This document shows, in pieces, positions 20,448-31,275 of a stretch of DNA of 64,000 nt. The stretch comes from Nilaparvata lugens (lineage: Eukaryota > Arthropoda > Insecta > Hemiptera > Delphacidae). Position 1 is the first letter of the stretch, and each line of letters opens with the position of its first letter. The position numbers and the translations under genes are program-made. The DNA is taken from the NCBI RefSeq assembly GCF_014356525.2, contig NC_052505.1:1275207-1339206 (forward strand), given 5' to 3'. Below the pieces are notes generated by a model. That model worked only from the letters and a program-made list of their open reading frames with translations, ran no database searches and was not told the origin of the DNA.

Positions 20448-22283
20448 TTATAGTACAGATAATGTGGACCTCATATATGAAATGGCACCTCCACATCGAT
20501 TCCTGTTATCAGATGTTTTTCAACCAATCAAAAGTGCAAACTGCCAGTAGAATAGGATTAAATGAACGAGTAGCAGCCGGCTGTCGCGTGCTTTTTGGCC
20601 GAGATCCAGTCGGCAGTTGTAGTTAAGCCCTTGTAGGATTATTAGGCATCAAAGTTATTTTCTATTGTGAGCGGGCAGACGATTTATTGCACAGTTGTGA
20701 CCTGAGCCGGCTATCAGCTGAGATTTTCCATGTGAGCGCGCTCTGACAATGCAGCGACTCTGGCCTCGCACAATGGACGCCTTCATATGCGCGTTCAAAT
20801 GCGCTCAAATGTTGTACAAACGTAATAAATGTCTGACTGCTGAAAAATTATTCAAGAGCTCAGTTCCGATCTCGTTGATTAATGTAATTTTTGTACAAAT
20901 AGTTTTCGCTGGTGCATGAAACTGGTCGTTATTTATTTATTCATATGGCCTTTATTGGCGGAGAGATCCTTTTGGATGTTATTTCTGCCTCGCCGTATTA
21001 CCCAATCTCATTTCCTATCAACACTCAAGTTTATAGGTTATGTATTGGGTTCTGTATGTTTTCTTTTCTTACTAAAAATTTGCACTTTCACTTTCTGAGT
21101 TTCTATTTCATAAAGTTTGAAATTAGGAAAACTTATTTTTCCTCCACCTACTGTCTAAAGTACCAACTTTACTCCCTGAAACATGATACTAAAGTGTCAC
21201 TTTTTTGCTCTCGGTACTAAAAAACAGAAAAACTCCCTAGAGAGTAAAAGTGGCTCCATTTGAATAACATGGGAAGCATCTCTATTTTAAAAACGTACAT
21301 TTGGAATAGGTCAGAAGGTCTAAGCTCAGATGAGGAAGCACATAGAGTAGTCATTAAACCAACTAAATTCAATACCTCAACCAGACATTTGATCGTTATA
21401 TAAAATTTATGTTTGTATGCTGAAATTATTATTACAAACTTCATATCACTATACTAGAAAAAATTTATTTTTTTTTCTTTTAATCCATGTTATTCAAAAT
21501 ACCAGCCAACGAATATTACTTATTAACTAATCAAATTTGAAACGGGAACTTCATCATAGCTGTAGTTGTGGCTGTCATTGTTGTTACAACTTTAGCCGAC
21601 AGATAGTGCTGTCGGAGGAGAACTGTGATTACAAGCCAGCTGTTTCTGTTTACTTTTTAGATTATGTTGTAACACATTGTTTGGTCACATACGTTTTTAA
21701 AAATTATTTTATTTGCAGTTTTTATAAAAATGTAGGTGGAGGAAAAATGTTGTGTATATCACGAGTGAAAAATGTTTTTTCCCCCTCAGGAAAATTGTTG
21801 TTCTCGGCTTCGCCTCGGGCTTCAAACTTTTCCCTCAGGGAGAAAAAACAGCACTTTTCACTCTAGATATACAAATAACTATTTAAACACAATTCACATT
21901 TGAAAAGAGAACAAAACTGGTCGTTTTTTCATGGTACTGGATGAAATTACTTTGAAATTAATTTCATGCCTCAAAATTATGCAAAATTACTCAAAAATTT
22001 CCAATTTGTAGAGATTTGAGTGGAATATTTTTGTTTTTAATCAGTTTTTAAATATCAAAATTCAAAATTTTTGGTTTAGTCATCAGTTTTGAAGTGGAAA
22101 TTGGACTGTTTGAAGTGAAAGTGAAATCTTAACCTTATTCTTTTTTGAAACTTTTATTTGTAAAAATTTGGGAGAAGACAGTTTTGGGCTATGCCTGTTG
22201 TCTTCTCCCAATCATATTATATTTATTATAAATATGATATGTAATAGCCAATGAAATAAATAAATAAAAAATAAAAATACTGT
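20448..22283. other. Largely non-repetitive stretch, no gene recognised
   Basis: 20460-20880 has near-balanced base composition and no repeat partner here (e.g. cagccggctgtcgcgtgctt), so it may be unique. 20930-21010 (tattcatatggcctttattg) resembles an antisense retroposon 3' end. 21200-22280 is AT-rich with short ORFs lacking motifs. 22150-22270 ends in aaataaataaataaaaaata, a possible retroposon tail. Confidence 0.35.
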
Positions 22284-22430
22284 ATAGTAAGGCACACGTT
22301 ATAAAAGAGATACTTGATTAACATTGGTGTTGCTATCCTTGTCTATCATTCGACAAAGCAGATAGCGCAATCCTTTTTTATCTCCGCGACATTGCCAGAT
22401 CGTTCTTTAACAATAAAGTAATTAATACAT
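22284..22430. mobile_element. MITE family B fragment B5
   Basis: Left terminus (tatagtaaggcacacgttat) and the first ~130 bp of B, diverged. Ends where PLE-2 begins. Confidence 0.6.
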
Positions 22431-23085
22431 TTTTTCCCCTTTTTGTGTAGTTGAGAAATTGATATTGTGGTAATTATTCATATTACAAATATATTACACA
22501 ATTATTCATAATCACAAGTTCACAGTTGAGGAGAATGTTGAGTTTCTGCATGTCAGTAACAAAGGCAGATCTTTGAATATTCTAGAGGCTTCAGAAATAA
22601 CAAGAGTAATTAAAGACAATTCTCAGTATAGTTTAAATGACCATATTCATTTCAAGCAATACAACACTACGAATTTAGTTTTATAATAACATTGTAAGCA
22701 TACATTAGTCAATAGTTTTTCTATTCACATATTTACTTTATTATATTTTACTTGTTTTCTTGGTTCTTATTTTGTACTGGAAGTAAATTTTGTTATCATG
22801 GCAAGTCTGTTGCTTAAGCCGCCATTTTGTGACACCGTCAAGTGGGAGGAGACTGTCTAGCTGGGCCAATGGCAGGCGCTCATGCTCTTGACCAATAGTA
22901 GTACTCGCCTAAATAATAATAGTACTATTATTATTAGTACTCCCCTACTAGTATAAATTCTGCTGCTCTTGTATTTAGTTTCAGTTATTTGAGATTGAAA
23001 ATGGTGTAACAACCGAAACCGGTCTCTCTAAGTATCAATAAATCTGTGGTTTTTGAGAATTTCTTGATATTTTTATTTAATTAAC
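22431..23085. mobile_element. Penelope-like element PLE-2
   Basis: 22431-22490 is a PLE tail on minus (tttttgtgtagttgagaaat, tgtggtaattattcatatta). From about 22500 a second copy runs on plus through the GIY-YIG C-terminus to ccgaaaccggtctctctaag and its tail near 23080. This is again an inverted pair, here very unequal. A small palindrome around 22910-22945 (aataataatagtactattat) lies in the 3' region. Confidence 0.75.
22510..22686 (+). pseudogene. GIY-YIG domain C-terminal fragment, PLE-2
   Basis: Encodes NHKFTVEENVEFLHVSNKGR, then EITRVIKDNSQYSLNDHIHF and a stop at 22684-22686. It matches residues 46 onward of the PLE-1 right arm and keeps the glutamate that is a stop there. Only the C-terminal half of the nuclease is present. 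Confidence 0.75.
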
Positions 23086-23330
23086 AAAATGTTCAATCTG
23101 AGGATTGTAGAGCTGTGGAGAATACAGGGATGAAAATAGAGATGACATAGAGTTATGTTGCTTAAGCCGCAATTTGTTTCAGTTGCAACAAATACAGGGT
23201 CTCTCATGATATAGTGGAACGGTAGGATTTCAATAGGTGATTAGTCCTTTGAGGAAAAACATTTTCTAATCCAATGATCATAATGTTGAGAGAAAAGGTT
23301 GCAATTGAGGCTTTCTGTTCAGTTATATAT
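23086..23330. other. Unassigned DNA
   Basis: No feature recognised; a small part (cttaagccgcaatttgtttc) echoes the PLE 3' region. Confidence 0.3.
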
Positions 23331-23590
23331 AATCATATACTTCTTCTTTCTTAGCACTACAACCCTGTCTGGGCCTTGGCTTCCTCCGTTACACGCCTCC
23401 ACTCGTCACAGTCATTCGCCATCCTTCTCCAACCACGAATCCCCATCCTATTCAGATCACCCTACACATCCTGCAGCTCACTTCTCCTGGATCTCCCTCG
23501 TCTTCTCACACTGAAAATTTTATCCTCAAGCAGTTGTCTCTGCTCCAATCACCAGAGGTATCACAGCCAGCTGATTCTCCGTGATTTGAT
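23331..23590 (-). mobile_element. LINE C-terminal fragment L8
   Basis: Minus strand from about 23580 encodes RRRGRSRRSELQDV, DLNRMGIRGWRRMANDCDEW and RRVTEEAKAQTGL, then stops and a (GAA)n-type tail (ttcttctttctt on plus). This is the C-terminus of a non-LTR reverse transcriptase (the GRP/RMG.R.WR...DEWR.V..EAK pattern). The plus-strand ORFs over it are shadows. Confidence 0.75.
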
Positions 23591-23812
23591 GAAGCCTGGT
23601 TTTGGAGCCCTGGTTTTTGGATGAAGCCGTGATATATCCTGGTTTTGGAAAACATTATTTATCTCACTGTTATTCCTTATTCTCCATGTTCCATCCTGTC
23701 AAACTGATCCAAAAATTCTTTTGGATGATTTTTCTTTCAAAGATTGTAAGTGGGGATATATCGGCTACTGTTAATGCCCATAATTCACTGCCACATGTAA
23801 CTAAGATAATTA
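23591..23812. other. Unassigned DNA
   Basis: No feature recognised. Confidence 0.3.
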
Positions 23813-24550
23813 TTGACCGAACGTAGTGAGGTCTATGTTTTAACTCGGATTTGCTTTTGTCTGTCTGTATATAACGCGATTACGGCCAAACGCGTTGATA
23901 GAATCCGATGAGATTTTGCAGGAATATTCCTTTTTCAACTGCGCGTCGATGTATACTCAAGGTTTTTTGAAATTTTGCAATTTAAGGATAATATGAAAAG
24001 AAAAGTAATCCCTCCATACTCTGATATCACTATACATCTACTTTGAAGATAGAATTAATCAGACTATAGAATTATTCAAAATCAATCAGCTGACAAGTGG
24101 GTTATTCATTGCATGCATTACACAGATATGTCTGGCCGTGTCTATTTTTTCTATAAGATAGTGTTTCAATATTTTTTATGATGCGTGCCCATCAGTATCA
24201 ATATTCTCACATTTGAAAAACAAATTTAATAGGTGATTGAAAAAAATGATTTAATAAACTAAATTATGCTGAAGAAATTTTAATATTTTTCATTGGGAAA
24301 AAATAATTTTAAAATAGTTGAGAGATATTTTTATCAGATGGAAACATTATCACGGAACTGGGTAAATTATCATATGGGATACAAATTCAAACGTGAACTG
24401 AGTTCATTATAAGTGAGTTTTTGATCTTGGAGAAACAAATAAAAGTTTTTAAGAGTAAATTATGATTCAACTGAATCAACTAGAACAGGTGACATCAGAT
24501 ACTTGTGGATGAAGAAACTGCATGAGGTCTACTGTTCACAGAACTACTAG
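23813..24550 (+). mobile_element. Family D, old long copy D6
   Basis: Begins ttgaccgaacgtagtgaggt and ends with the hairpin and CTAG at 24547-24550, followed by T. At about 740 bp it is twice D4's length and clearly diverged (gcgattacggccaaacgcgt, actgcgcgtcgatgtatact). It may be closer to the family's ancestral length. No ORF. Confidence 0.6.
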
Positions 24551-24689
24551 TAGAATCAAGATATCTAGAAATCCAAGGTTGATGGGAGTAAATTTTACTG
24601 GACATTTTTTGATCCAAATTTAATGTAGATATGGTCTCCGGCTATTACACCTTTCGTGAAACACTCTGCATTATGGATTTAGTGCTGAC

Positions 24690-24882
24690 CTTGCTTTTCC
24701 CTGGCAGTTTCCTGTCGCAGCACAATGCTTGCACTGTCCTCGCGCCGCCAGACGACGGTTGGCTCGGGGATGCCCGTGGCTCGACAACGTAGCTTCACCG
24801 ATCCGCCCTCGGGTGCGGCCAGCGCATCTGTCAGGTCCTCGTTCACTATGTCCGGCGGGATCAGCACTTCCAGGTTGCCCAT
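24690..24882 (-). CDS. DIP/lachesin-type Ig protein, exon spanning Ig1-Ig2
   Basis: Spliced exon of 193 bp: 64 codons plus one base. The acceptor is tttgtcag before 24882; the likely donor is AAG|GTCAGC after 24690 (phase 1). It encodes MGNLEVLIPPDIVNEDLTDA, the end of Ig domain 1 and the PPD linker, then APEGGSVKLRCRATGIPEPT and VVWRRED, the A-C strands of Ig domain 2 with its first disulfide cysteine and core tryptophan. It follows the upstream exon in phase 0. Proteins of this family are GPI-anchored or secreted neuronal surface proteins with three Ig domains that bind Dpr partners. Which paralogue it is cannot be decided. The exon's first ATG is an internal codon, not a start. Confidence 0.88.
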
Positions 24883-25035
24883 CTGACAAAATAAAAGATT
24901 AAAGATTGTATTTTTTTCTTTGAGGCTACTCTCGAATATAAATAAGAATAGAACTCTTAGAACCGAGTTCAACCAAAACGAAAACTTGATTTGAGCGTCA
25001 GTTGATTCCAAATGAACAAAAAATCAAATTAAATA

Positions 25036-25863
25036 AATCTGGTGTGGCGCACTCACACAACTTTCCTTGCCGTTATAAAAATTTATCACCTGACGCTAGT
25101 GTTCACGCGCATCACAAGTTATTCAAAGATCTGAGCCAGCTGGTGACAGGACAATGACGCTGGAGACATACGAGGTCTGCTATCTCTTCATAGTGAATGA
25201 TTTAATAGAAACAACAGTTGCCAACAGTTTGCAATTATAATCACATTTTATCAAATTTCGAGCTTATTTTCAATTTGAGGTGAAAATGTTACATAACATT
25301 AATTGTAGAGATTTTCATGCTCAATCTTTTCCATTTCAAATTTTCTGTTTGAATTGTATCTGAAGCCTGATAATTGGGAAACTAAAATCAAACTTTGCAT
25401 AGATGGGGCGGAGCTCCTGAAATTTTTACAGATATGGGACTTGTGGCAGTTGATAGAGCTTATCAATAACTATTCTAGGTATAAATTTGATAAAAATTCT
25501 TGGAGCCGTTTTTGAGAAAATAGCGAAAACCCCTGTTTTTAATAACATTTTCGCCATTTTAGCCGCCATCTTGAATTGCATTTGATCGAAATTGTTCGTG
25601 TCGGATCCTTATAGTGGAAGGATATTGAGTTCCAAATTTCAAGTCATTCCGTTAATTGGGAGATGAGATATCGTGTACACAGACACACATACACTCATAC
25701 ACACACACACACACACACCCACACATACAGACCAATACCCAAAATCCACTTTTTTGAGCTCAGGGGACCTTGAAATGTATAGAAATTTAGAAATTGTGGT
25801 ACCTTAATTTTTTTCGGAAAGCAATACTTTCCTTACCTATGGTAATAGGGCAAGGAAAGTAAA
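25036..25863 (+). mobile_element. Repeat family C, copy C2
   Basis: Full-length copy (ctggtgtggcgcactcacac to gggcaaggaaagtaaaa) inside the Ig gene intron, antisense to the gene. The AC tract is short here (25698-25722), interrupted by CC. Confidence 0.75.
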
Positions 25864-26176
25864 AACCAATTCAAAATCATCTGACTTAGAACCAACTGCC
25901 GCAAAAACCTAGTTTTCGTTTTTGGTGAATTTGGTCCCAAGTACCCTTTCAAAATTAAACTTTAAATAGTGTGCTTAGATTTCTATTTCTATTTGTAAGA
26001 TAGAAGATATCTGATACTGTTTCCTGTGAGATGTAGTCATATTAATCCTTAATGAAACACTAGAATGATGTCAAATTATTATTAGAATTCGTGAATTATT
26101 TGACAATATTCTAGTGGTTCACCACAGATGTAATATAGTACGTTCAAATTGTTCTTAGTTTTTATTTGCAACTCTT
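25864..26176. other. Unassigned intronic DNA
   Basis: AT-rich. Contains tgcttagatttctatttcta, similar to a line at 48450-48470, so a small old repeat may be present. Nothing coding. Confidence 0.3.
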
Positions 26177-26321
26177 GGTGCCGGTTGCATAAAAGCCGGT
26201 TAAACTTTAACCGTGATTAATTGAATCAGAGAAGCCGTCTTATCAGAAAGACGGCTTCTGTGATTGGTTCTCGTGAAATTAATTACGGTTAAAATTCAAC
26301 CGGTTTTTGCGCAACCGTCCT
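26177..26321. mobile_element. Foldback MITE J, copy J1
   Basis: A ~145-bp palindromic element: ggtgccggttgcataaaagc on the left and its complement ending tttttgcgcaaccg on the right, with taaccgtgattaatt and aattaattacggtta as inner arms. Three more copies are nested in family R elements (37649, 39092, 60568). Confidence 0.75.
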
Positions 26322-27587
26322 CAGTTTTAGTTTGCAATATTCTTGGTTATTATTTGCAACACGGGGCCCATATTATTTCTTACAAGAATGGGAGCACACT
26401 GTTGCTGATTTCATGCAGATTTCGATCTCTTTTTCGATCTTTTTCTGACAGAACTATCTCACAGGCCAATTTTTCATTTTCTGTGAAATCTATCAAAACT
26501 GTACTCCATGAGAGCAGTGCTGTAATCTGAGGTTTGCACAGACTATAGTTTAAGATATGAGATAAATGAAAACTGTACTTTGAATACTTTGTTAAAAGTA
26601 CATAGGTTGTAGTTTGATATACAGATTGTCTATGTAGTCTAAATATGGTTTTATGCTACCCATCCATATATATTACAAATATCATGGACACAGATACCAA
26701 TTACCAATTAGGGTAACCGTGCACTGGAGCCGTATTCAACTGATCCGTTCGGCCGTTGTTGGATCGGACGAATCTGCCGGCCGTTAATTCGGCCGAATAT
26801 GGTCGTCCATTGGAACCGTTTACGTCAGTCTAGTTCAGTAGTTGGCTGGTTACCAATATTATTGAATTAACTACTATCATAGTCACCAAAATTTCTCATA
26901 AACAATGATTATATTGAGGTTTTGGAAACTGAATAAACAAATATCCACTAAATTAGCTATTCATTATAATAATCTTATCTCCAGATCCTATTTGTTCAGC
27001 AATCTTTGTCCACAAATTCCTTTGAACATCACGGTGATCTTTTGTCTCGCATATCCCACAATGGAACATGCTCTTGTACCAAACTTTTCAAGTTTTCATT
27101 GTCCATAGTTACAACTTTATAAAACAGAACAACTTAAAAAAAAAAAACAAAACAAACAGAAACAAGACTGTGAAACAATTTTAGGTTGGAACACTTTGAT
27201 GTCTCAGCTTGATTAGTTAGTTCAGCCGGATAGAGCCGGAAAATCCCATCCAATTCGGATAGAAAAATTGATCGGCCGTGCACGGCCGTATGAACCTGTT
27301 GCAATGGACGAGCATCTTTTCCTTTCTTTGTTGGGGGATCGTTCGGGCGGCCCATCTTAGACCTCTTATTATCCAATCCATCATCTCAATAAATTGCTCT
27401 GGAGAAAAGTCCATGAACTCCATCTTGTAGGTACAGTATGGGGGAGAGTAAGAGATGTAATTTGAAATTGTTCATACACTTTTCAATAGTATATTCGTGT
27501 TTATATTTGAAAAAAATAGTGTCTTAAGCTGATAACCTTATAACAAATGGTGGCAATATAATATTGTACATTTCAGCATTTATTATA
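26322..27587. other. Intronic DNA with a GC-rich repeat-like block
   Basis: 26705-26830 and 27220-27330 are rich in cggccg and cgtccattg/caatggacg lines in inverted orientation, suggesting a MITE of ~0.7 kb with diverged ends, but I cannot fix its termini. An 80-aa minus ORF here has no motif. 26340-26700 has no recognised feature. Confidence 0.35.
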
Positions 27588-28260
27588 TCTATATATATAA
27601 AAGCGAAATGGCACTCACTCACTCACTCACTCACTCACTCACTCACTCGCATAACTAAAAATCTACCGGACCAAAAACGTTCAAATTTGGTAGGTATGTT
27701 CAGTTGGCCCTTTAGAGGCGCACTAAGAAATCTTTTGGCAATATTTTAACTCTAAGGGTTGTTTTTAAGGGTTTAAAGTTCGTCTTTTAGCATGTATATT
27801 CTTCTTCTGCCAATCTCTTAATTATAATTGAAATTTCCATATCATATGTTACTATAGAACTATAGATAGAGTACCTCTTCGAAACAGTTGTTAACTGGCA
27901 ACTAAATTAATAATTTTGTCAGGTTGGCATTAAGTTGAGTTGACTTTGTTAGGTTGGCACCAAGTTGAAGATTTAAATGCATTTATCGCGGAAAAATTGA
28001 TTGGGCACTGCTACTTCAATCCTGGGAATATTATATTACTAGCCGTCAGGCTCGCTTCGCTCGCCATATCCGTTTAGCCAGACGTTTAGTCTGGACCCCC
28101 GACTGGATTGTCCTAACATATGATAAAAATGCCCAAATGAAAAATGCAGGCGAGCGAAGCGAGCATGCTGATCTCATTCTTGGACGATCCAGTCGAGGGT
28201 CCAGGGGGCGGAGCCCCCTGGCTAGACGGATATGGCGAGCGAAACGAGCCTGACGGCTAG
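27588..28260 (+). mobile_element. Helitron H4, complete reference copy
   Basis: 673 bp: A|TC at 27588, (TCAC)n block, ctaccggaccaaaaacgttc, then the foldback 3' module with gggggcggagccccc, and GACGGCTAG|T at 28260. It lies in the Ig gene intron 87 bp from the upstream exon's splice donor and antisense to the gene. It is the cleanest copy in the window and shows all termini expected of a canonical Helitron apart from the unusual 3' foldback. Confidence 0.8.
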
Positions 28261-28347
28261 TTTTCAATAAACATCAAATCCTTTATTCGAAATGAGTCTT
28301 GTTTGTTAAATTATCCTAGTTTTATGAGGCAATGAGGGAAGCAATAC

Positions 28348-28533
28348 CTGACTACGCATCGGATCAGTGTTGATCTGGCACATGTATGTCCCCGAGTCAT
28401 TCTTCTGCACATTGGACACATGCAGTTTCCACGTGTTGTGACCATTATGAGTCACTGACAGTCGGCTGTTATGAGCCACTAGGTGCGTGTGGATAGCCAG
28501 TATAGCTTTCGAGTCCGATTTGATCCACGCCAC
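28348..28533 (-). CDS. DIP/lachesin-type Ig protein, exon of Ig domain 1
   Basis: Spliced exon of exactly 186 bp (62 codons, phase 0 at both ends). The acceptor is TTGACAG before 28533 and the donor CAG|GTATTG after 28348. It begins VAWIKSDSKAILAIHTH (C-strand tryptophan), continues NSRLSVTHNGHNTWKLHV, and ends VQKNDSGTYMCQINTDPMRS plus Q. DSGTYMC is the conserved D-x-G-x-Y-x-C of an Ig V-type F strand, and MCQ(I/V)NTDPM is diagnostic of the DIP/lachesin family. The upstream exon with the first Ig1 cysteine was not found in the window. Codon use is normal and there are no breaks, so the gene looks live. Confidence 0.92.
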
Positions 28534-28758
28534 CTGTCAACAAATCAACAGAAATCATTTTCAACAAGAGCATCAACAAATCAATAGGAATTATTTCCAA
28601 CAAGAGTATGAGGCTGTAGTGAGGTACACGTTTTAATGACAGTGGAGAAAGATAGCTGAACAACGTTGCCGTCTTGTCAATGCCTTCTATAGACGGTAGC
28701 TGATACAGGTTTATTGATGTAATATTAAATGTTAATTCTCGATTAAAATGATCAATTA

Positions 28759-29466
28759 TCCTATTATATTAAGCGAGCAATTTCTGTATATCTGTTTATA
28801 TTTTTATATCTGGTTATCTGGTTAATTATGTTCAACGGATCTCGAAAACGGCTCTAACGATTTTCACGAAATTTGGAACATAGTAGGTTTATGATATAAA
28901 AATTCGATTGCACTAGGTCTCATCCTTGGGAAAACTCGCTGAAGAACATGAAAAGGATAATTAATCCTTGGAAAAACAGATGATAATTTCGTCGTCTCTC
29001 GATACATGTTCGCATGTTCGTGTGTGGGAGAGAGACAAAATTATTACCAGCTGTGTAATCTTAATCAATCAGCGAGAAATGTTATCGAGCTAGACAATTT
29101 AATCGACTTGATCAACATAATCTGATTTGTTGACATGATAATTCTCCTGAACTAGAGTATATCATAATTTTCAAAGTTGATCATTATTTGACAATTTTAA
29201 GTGATTAGTGAGTGTTATTTTGTCATTCAATTTGGTTTGTAAATAATCTAAATTAGAACTTTTTGTTTTCAAATGTTTGAACAGAAAATTGAACCTGAAT
29301 TCAAGTGTATGGAACATAACCTACTTTCTGGACTATTAATGGTGTACAAATCAAAATTCGGGAAGAAACAGTTTTGAGTTGTGCCACTTAGTCCTTCCCC
29401 AATCATTTTAAAGAATTGAGCTCTGTTTATCAATAAATAAATAACGAGCGAAGCTCGTTGCCTCGA
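28759..29466 (+). mobile_element. Helitron-like family R, copy R1
   Basis: Starts A|TCCTATTATATTAAGCGAGC, contains ggatctcgaaaacggctcta, cactaggtctcatcc and catgttcgtgtgtgggagag, and ends with hairpin CGAGCGAAGCTCG followed by ttgcctcga|t. The 5'-TC preceded by A, the 3' hairpin and the lack of coding capacity point to a non-autonomous Helitron-like family. However, the 3' end is CCCCGA/CCTCGA rather than CTRR, so the class is uncertain. Confidence 0.55.
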
Positions 29467-29594
29467 TATTGTAATATTAACTGTTCATTCTCGTTTGAAT
29501 TAATCAATTATATTTTATTAAACAAGAAACTTTTTCTTCAATAATTTCATAATTATTAAGATGAAATATTCTGTTAAATCTTTATTAATTCTAC

Positions 29595-29857
29595 ATTACT
29601 ATTAAATTTTATAAAACTTTAAAGTGAAAAAGCACTCACATTCTTTGAAGTGGCGACGACCGTTTCGTGCTGGTATTGCACATTTTCAAGCCAAACAGGA
29701 ACTGAAGTGTTTAAGGTTATGACCTAAGCTCATAACCTTAAACACTTCAGTTCCTGTTTGGCTTGAAAATGTGCAATACCAGCACGAAACGGTCGTCGCC
29801 ACTTGAAAGAATGTGAGTGCTTTTTCACTTTAAAGTTTTATAAAATTTAATAGTAAT
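29595..29857. repeat. Near-perfect palindrome, 127-bp arms
   Basis: Arms 29595-29721 and 29731-29857 are reverse complements with a single mismatch that I could find (29649 against 29803), around a 9-bp spacer acctaagct. Each arm contains tgcaataccagcacgaaacg-type sequence and ends tttataaaatttaatagtaa. The gcacgaaacggtcg line resembles the ccgaaaccggtc line of PLE 3' ends, so this may be an inverted tail pair of another PLE family. It sits inside B6. Confidence 0.85.
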
Positions 29858-30033
29858 AATAATAGTGGAAACAAGATGGATAACCAACAACAAAATTCTA
29901 CATTGTTAAAAGACGATCTGGCAACAGAGCAGAGCGAGAAAGAGATAGCGCTATCCGCTTCGTTGAATGATAGACAAGGATAGGAATACCATTGCCAAAC
30001 AAACACTGCCATTATAACGTGGACCTCACTATA

Positions 30034-30713
30034 GATGTTTGAATATAATTAGTCATCAAACTATTCAATCTCAGTGTTCTTCCATCTCTCTCCACTGCCA
30101 TCATAACGTGGAGCTCACGGGACCGCGTCAAACTGGGCTGGCGACAAAGTGGGCCGACGACAAACAGGGCTGGTTTTCCAGCCTCACTATCGAGTTTCTC
30201 ATTTATTCGAGTTTTTCTGTTAGAGAATCTGTGAGCTGCAGACTTGGTCCTTTGTGTCTGTTTCCAGATGACCAGCTGCAATGGAAAGCGGAAAACAATC
30301 GGTCACATGGGAGCTTGCATCAGGTAGTCCGGCAGCCGAAGCTGGGAAAACGATTGTGTTCGAGAAGATTAATTTGAACTTGAAATAGAACAGTACGAGT
30401 CATTCGTTCAGTTAGATTTTTGCAGGCTCATCGTTTGCAGGACTTTGATTCGAATGCTTGATAACGTTTCAACTTTGATGTTGTCGTCAGTTATTGAACC
30501 AAAAGAAAATTTCTATTACAAAGTTTTTGAAATCACTGTACGAACTATAAACAAACTCGTATATATCAAATCAAAAAAAATCCAAGTTGCCTTTTTTAAA
30601 AACTCTTGATTCACTAAAAAACTGTGGATATTGGTTTTCGAAAAGTTTACTTAGATATTTTAGCTCTTGATATATGAGAGTAGGCCTCCCCAAAAAGTTT
30701 AATAAGACTCATA
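30034..30713. other. B-end fragment, then apparently unique DNA
   Basis: 30070-30115 is a stray B right end (ccatcataacgtggagctca). 30118-30380 has balanced composition and no repeat partner (cgacaaagtgggccgacgac); ORFs cross it on both strands without known motifs. 30380-30713 is AT-rich and unassigned. Confidence 0.35.
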
Positions 30714-31275
30714 ATCGGTCTGAAGAGAAAGGGAACATGTCAAAAATTAGAATTTTTCAGGGGAGAGAAAAAACTGAATACAGATAAAAGTATTGATAAT
30801 TTCAAGATTGATTTTTTCAATTAGGGTGCAAACTCTTTTAAGACAACAATTTTAATCCAGTATGAGCACTTATATAAGATTCACCCCTCAAAATTGAGTT
30901 TTTTGTTAACTTCCTATTACTCATGATGATATTATAAATTATCACTCTTCAACTTTTTCAATAAACACCTCAACCGAAAGCGATCTAACCTCAAAGCAAC
31001 ACGTGAATCAAAGGTTACCCAACAATAGCATAAAAATCACAACTGACAAAGTAAACAGCACATTTTCGAATGTTCGGCGTTGAAAGGGAGCATGTGTGTC
31101 ATGACTAGTTCCCTTTCACTCCAGTACAACAAAAATACGATATCTGTTTCTCATATAAAGAGAATGCTGACATATTCCCTTTCAACTCCAATCGATGTAT
31201 CCCACAGTAAACAACTCATTTCAACCATAAAAAAAATGAAAAATTTTGACATGTTTCCTTTCTCCTCAGACCGAT
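30714..31275. mobile_element. Foldback element K, copy K1
   Basis: Left end ATCGGTCTGAAGAGAAAGGG, right end complementary (ttcctttctcctcagaccgat). The interior contains repeated gttccctttcactccag and ttccctttcaactccaatcg. The 79-aa ORF at 31080-31319 falls within the repeat. A second copy, K2, lies at 53223-53776. Confidence 0.7.

Larger units (their letters stand above)
24883..28347 (-). other. Intron between the two Ig exons
   Basis: 3,465 bp, phase 0. The donor is CAG|GTATTGC (28347 downward), the acceptor TTTGTCAG (24890-24883). It contains repeat C2, MITE J1, an unclassified GC-rich repeat and Helitron H4, plus short stretches without recognised features. H4 ends only 87 bp from the donor. 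Confidence 0.8.
28615..30033. mobile_element. MITE family B copy B6, twice interrupted
   Basis: The left end tagtgaggtacacgttttaa (28617) and the right end ataacgtggacctcactata (30033) belong to one or two B elements. The interior holds R1 (28759-29466) and the near-perfect palindrome at 29595-29857. About 50 bp of B (tgtaatattaa...tcaattat) occurs on both sides of R1, so either two B copies are fused or a short duplication occurred. Confidence 0.6.

Noticed and set aside
24671..25011. The 110-aa ORF starting with MESTDAQIKFSF as a gene start
   Set aside because: The N-terminal 40 residues are intron. A clear acceptor (tttgtcag) and the phase-0 join to the upstream exon place the real exon at 24690-24882.
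28469..28663. Minus ORF overlapping the Ig exon in another frame
   Set aside because: Shadow of the exon; the Ig frame has the family motifs and matching splice sites.
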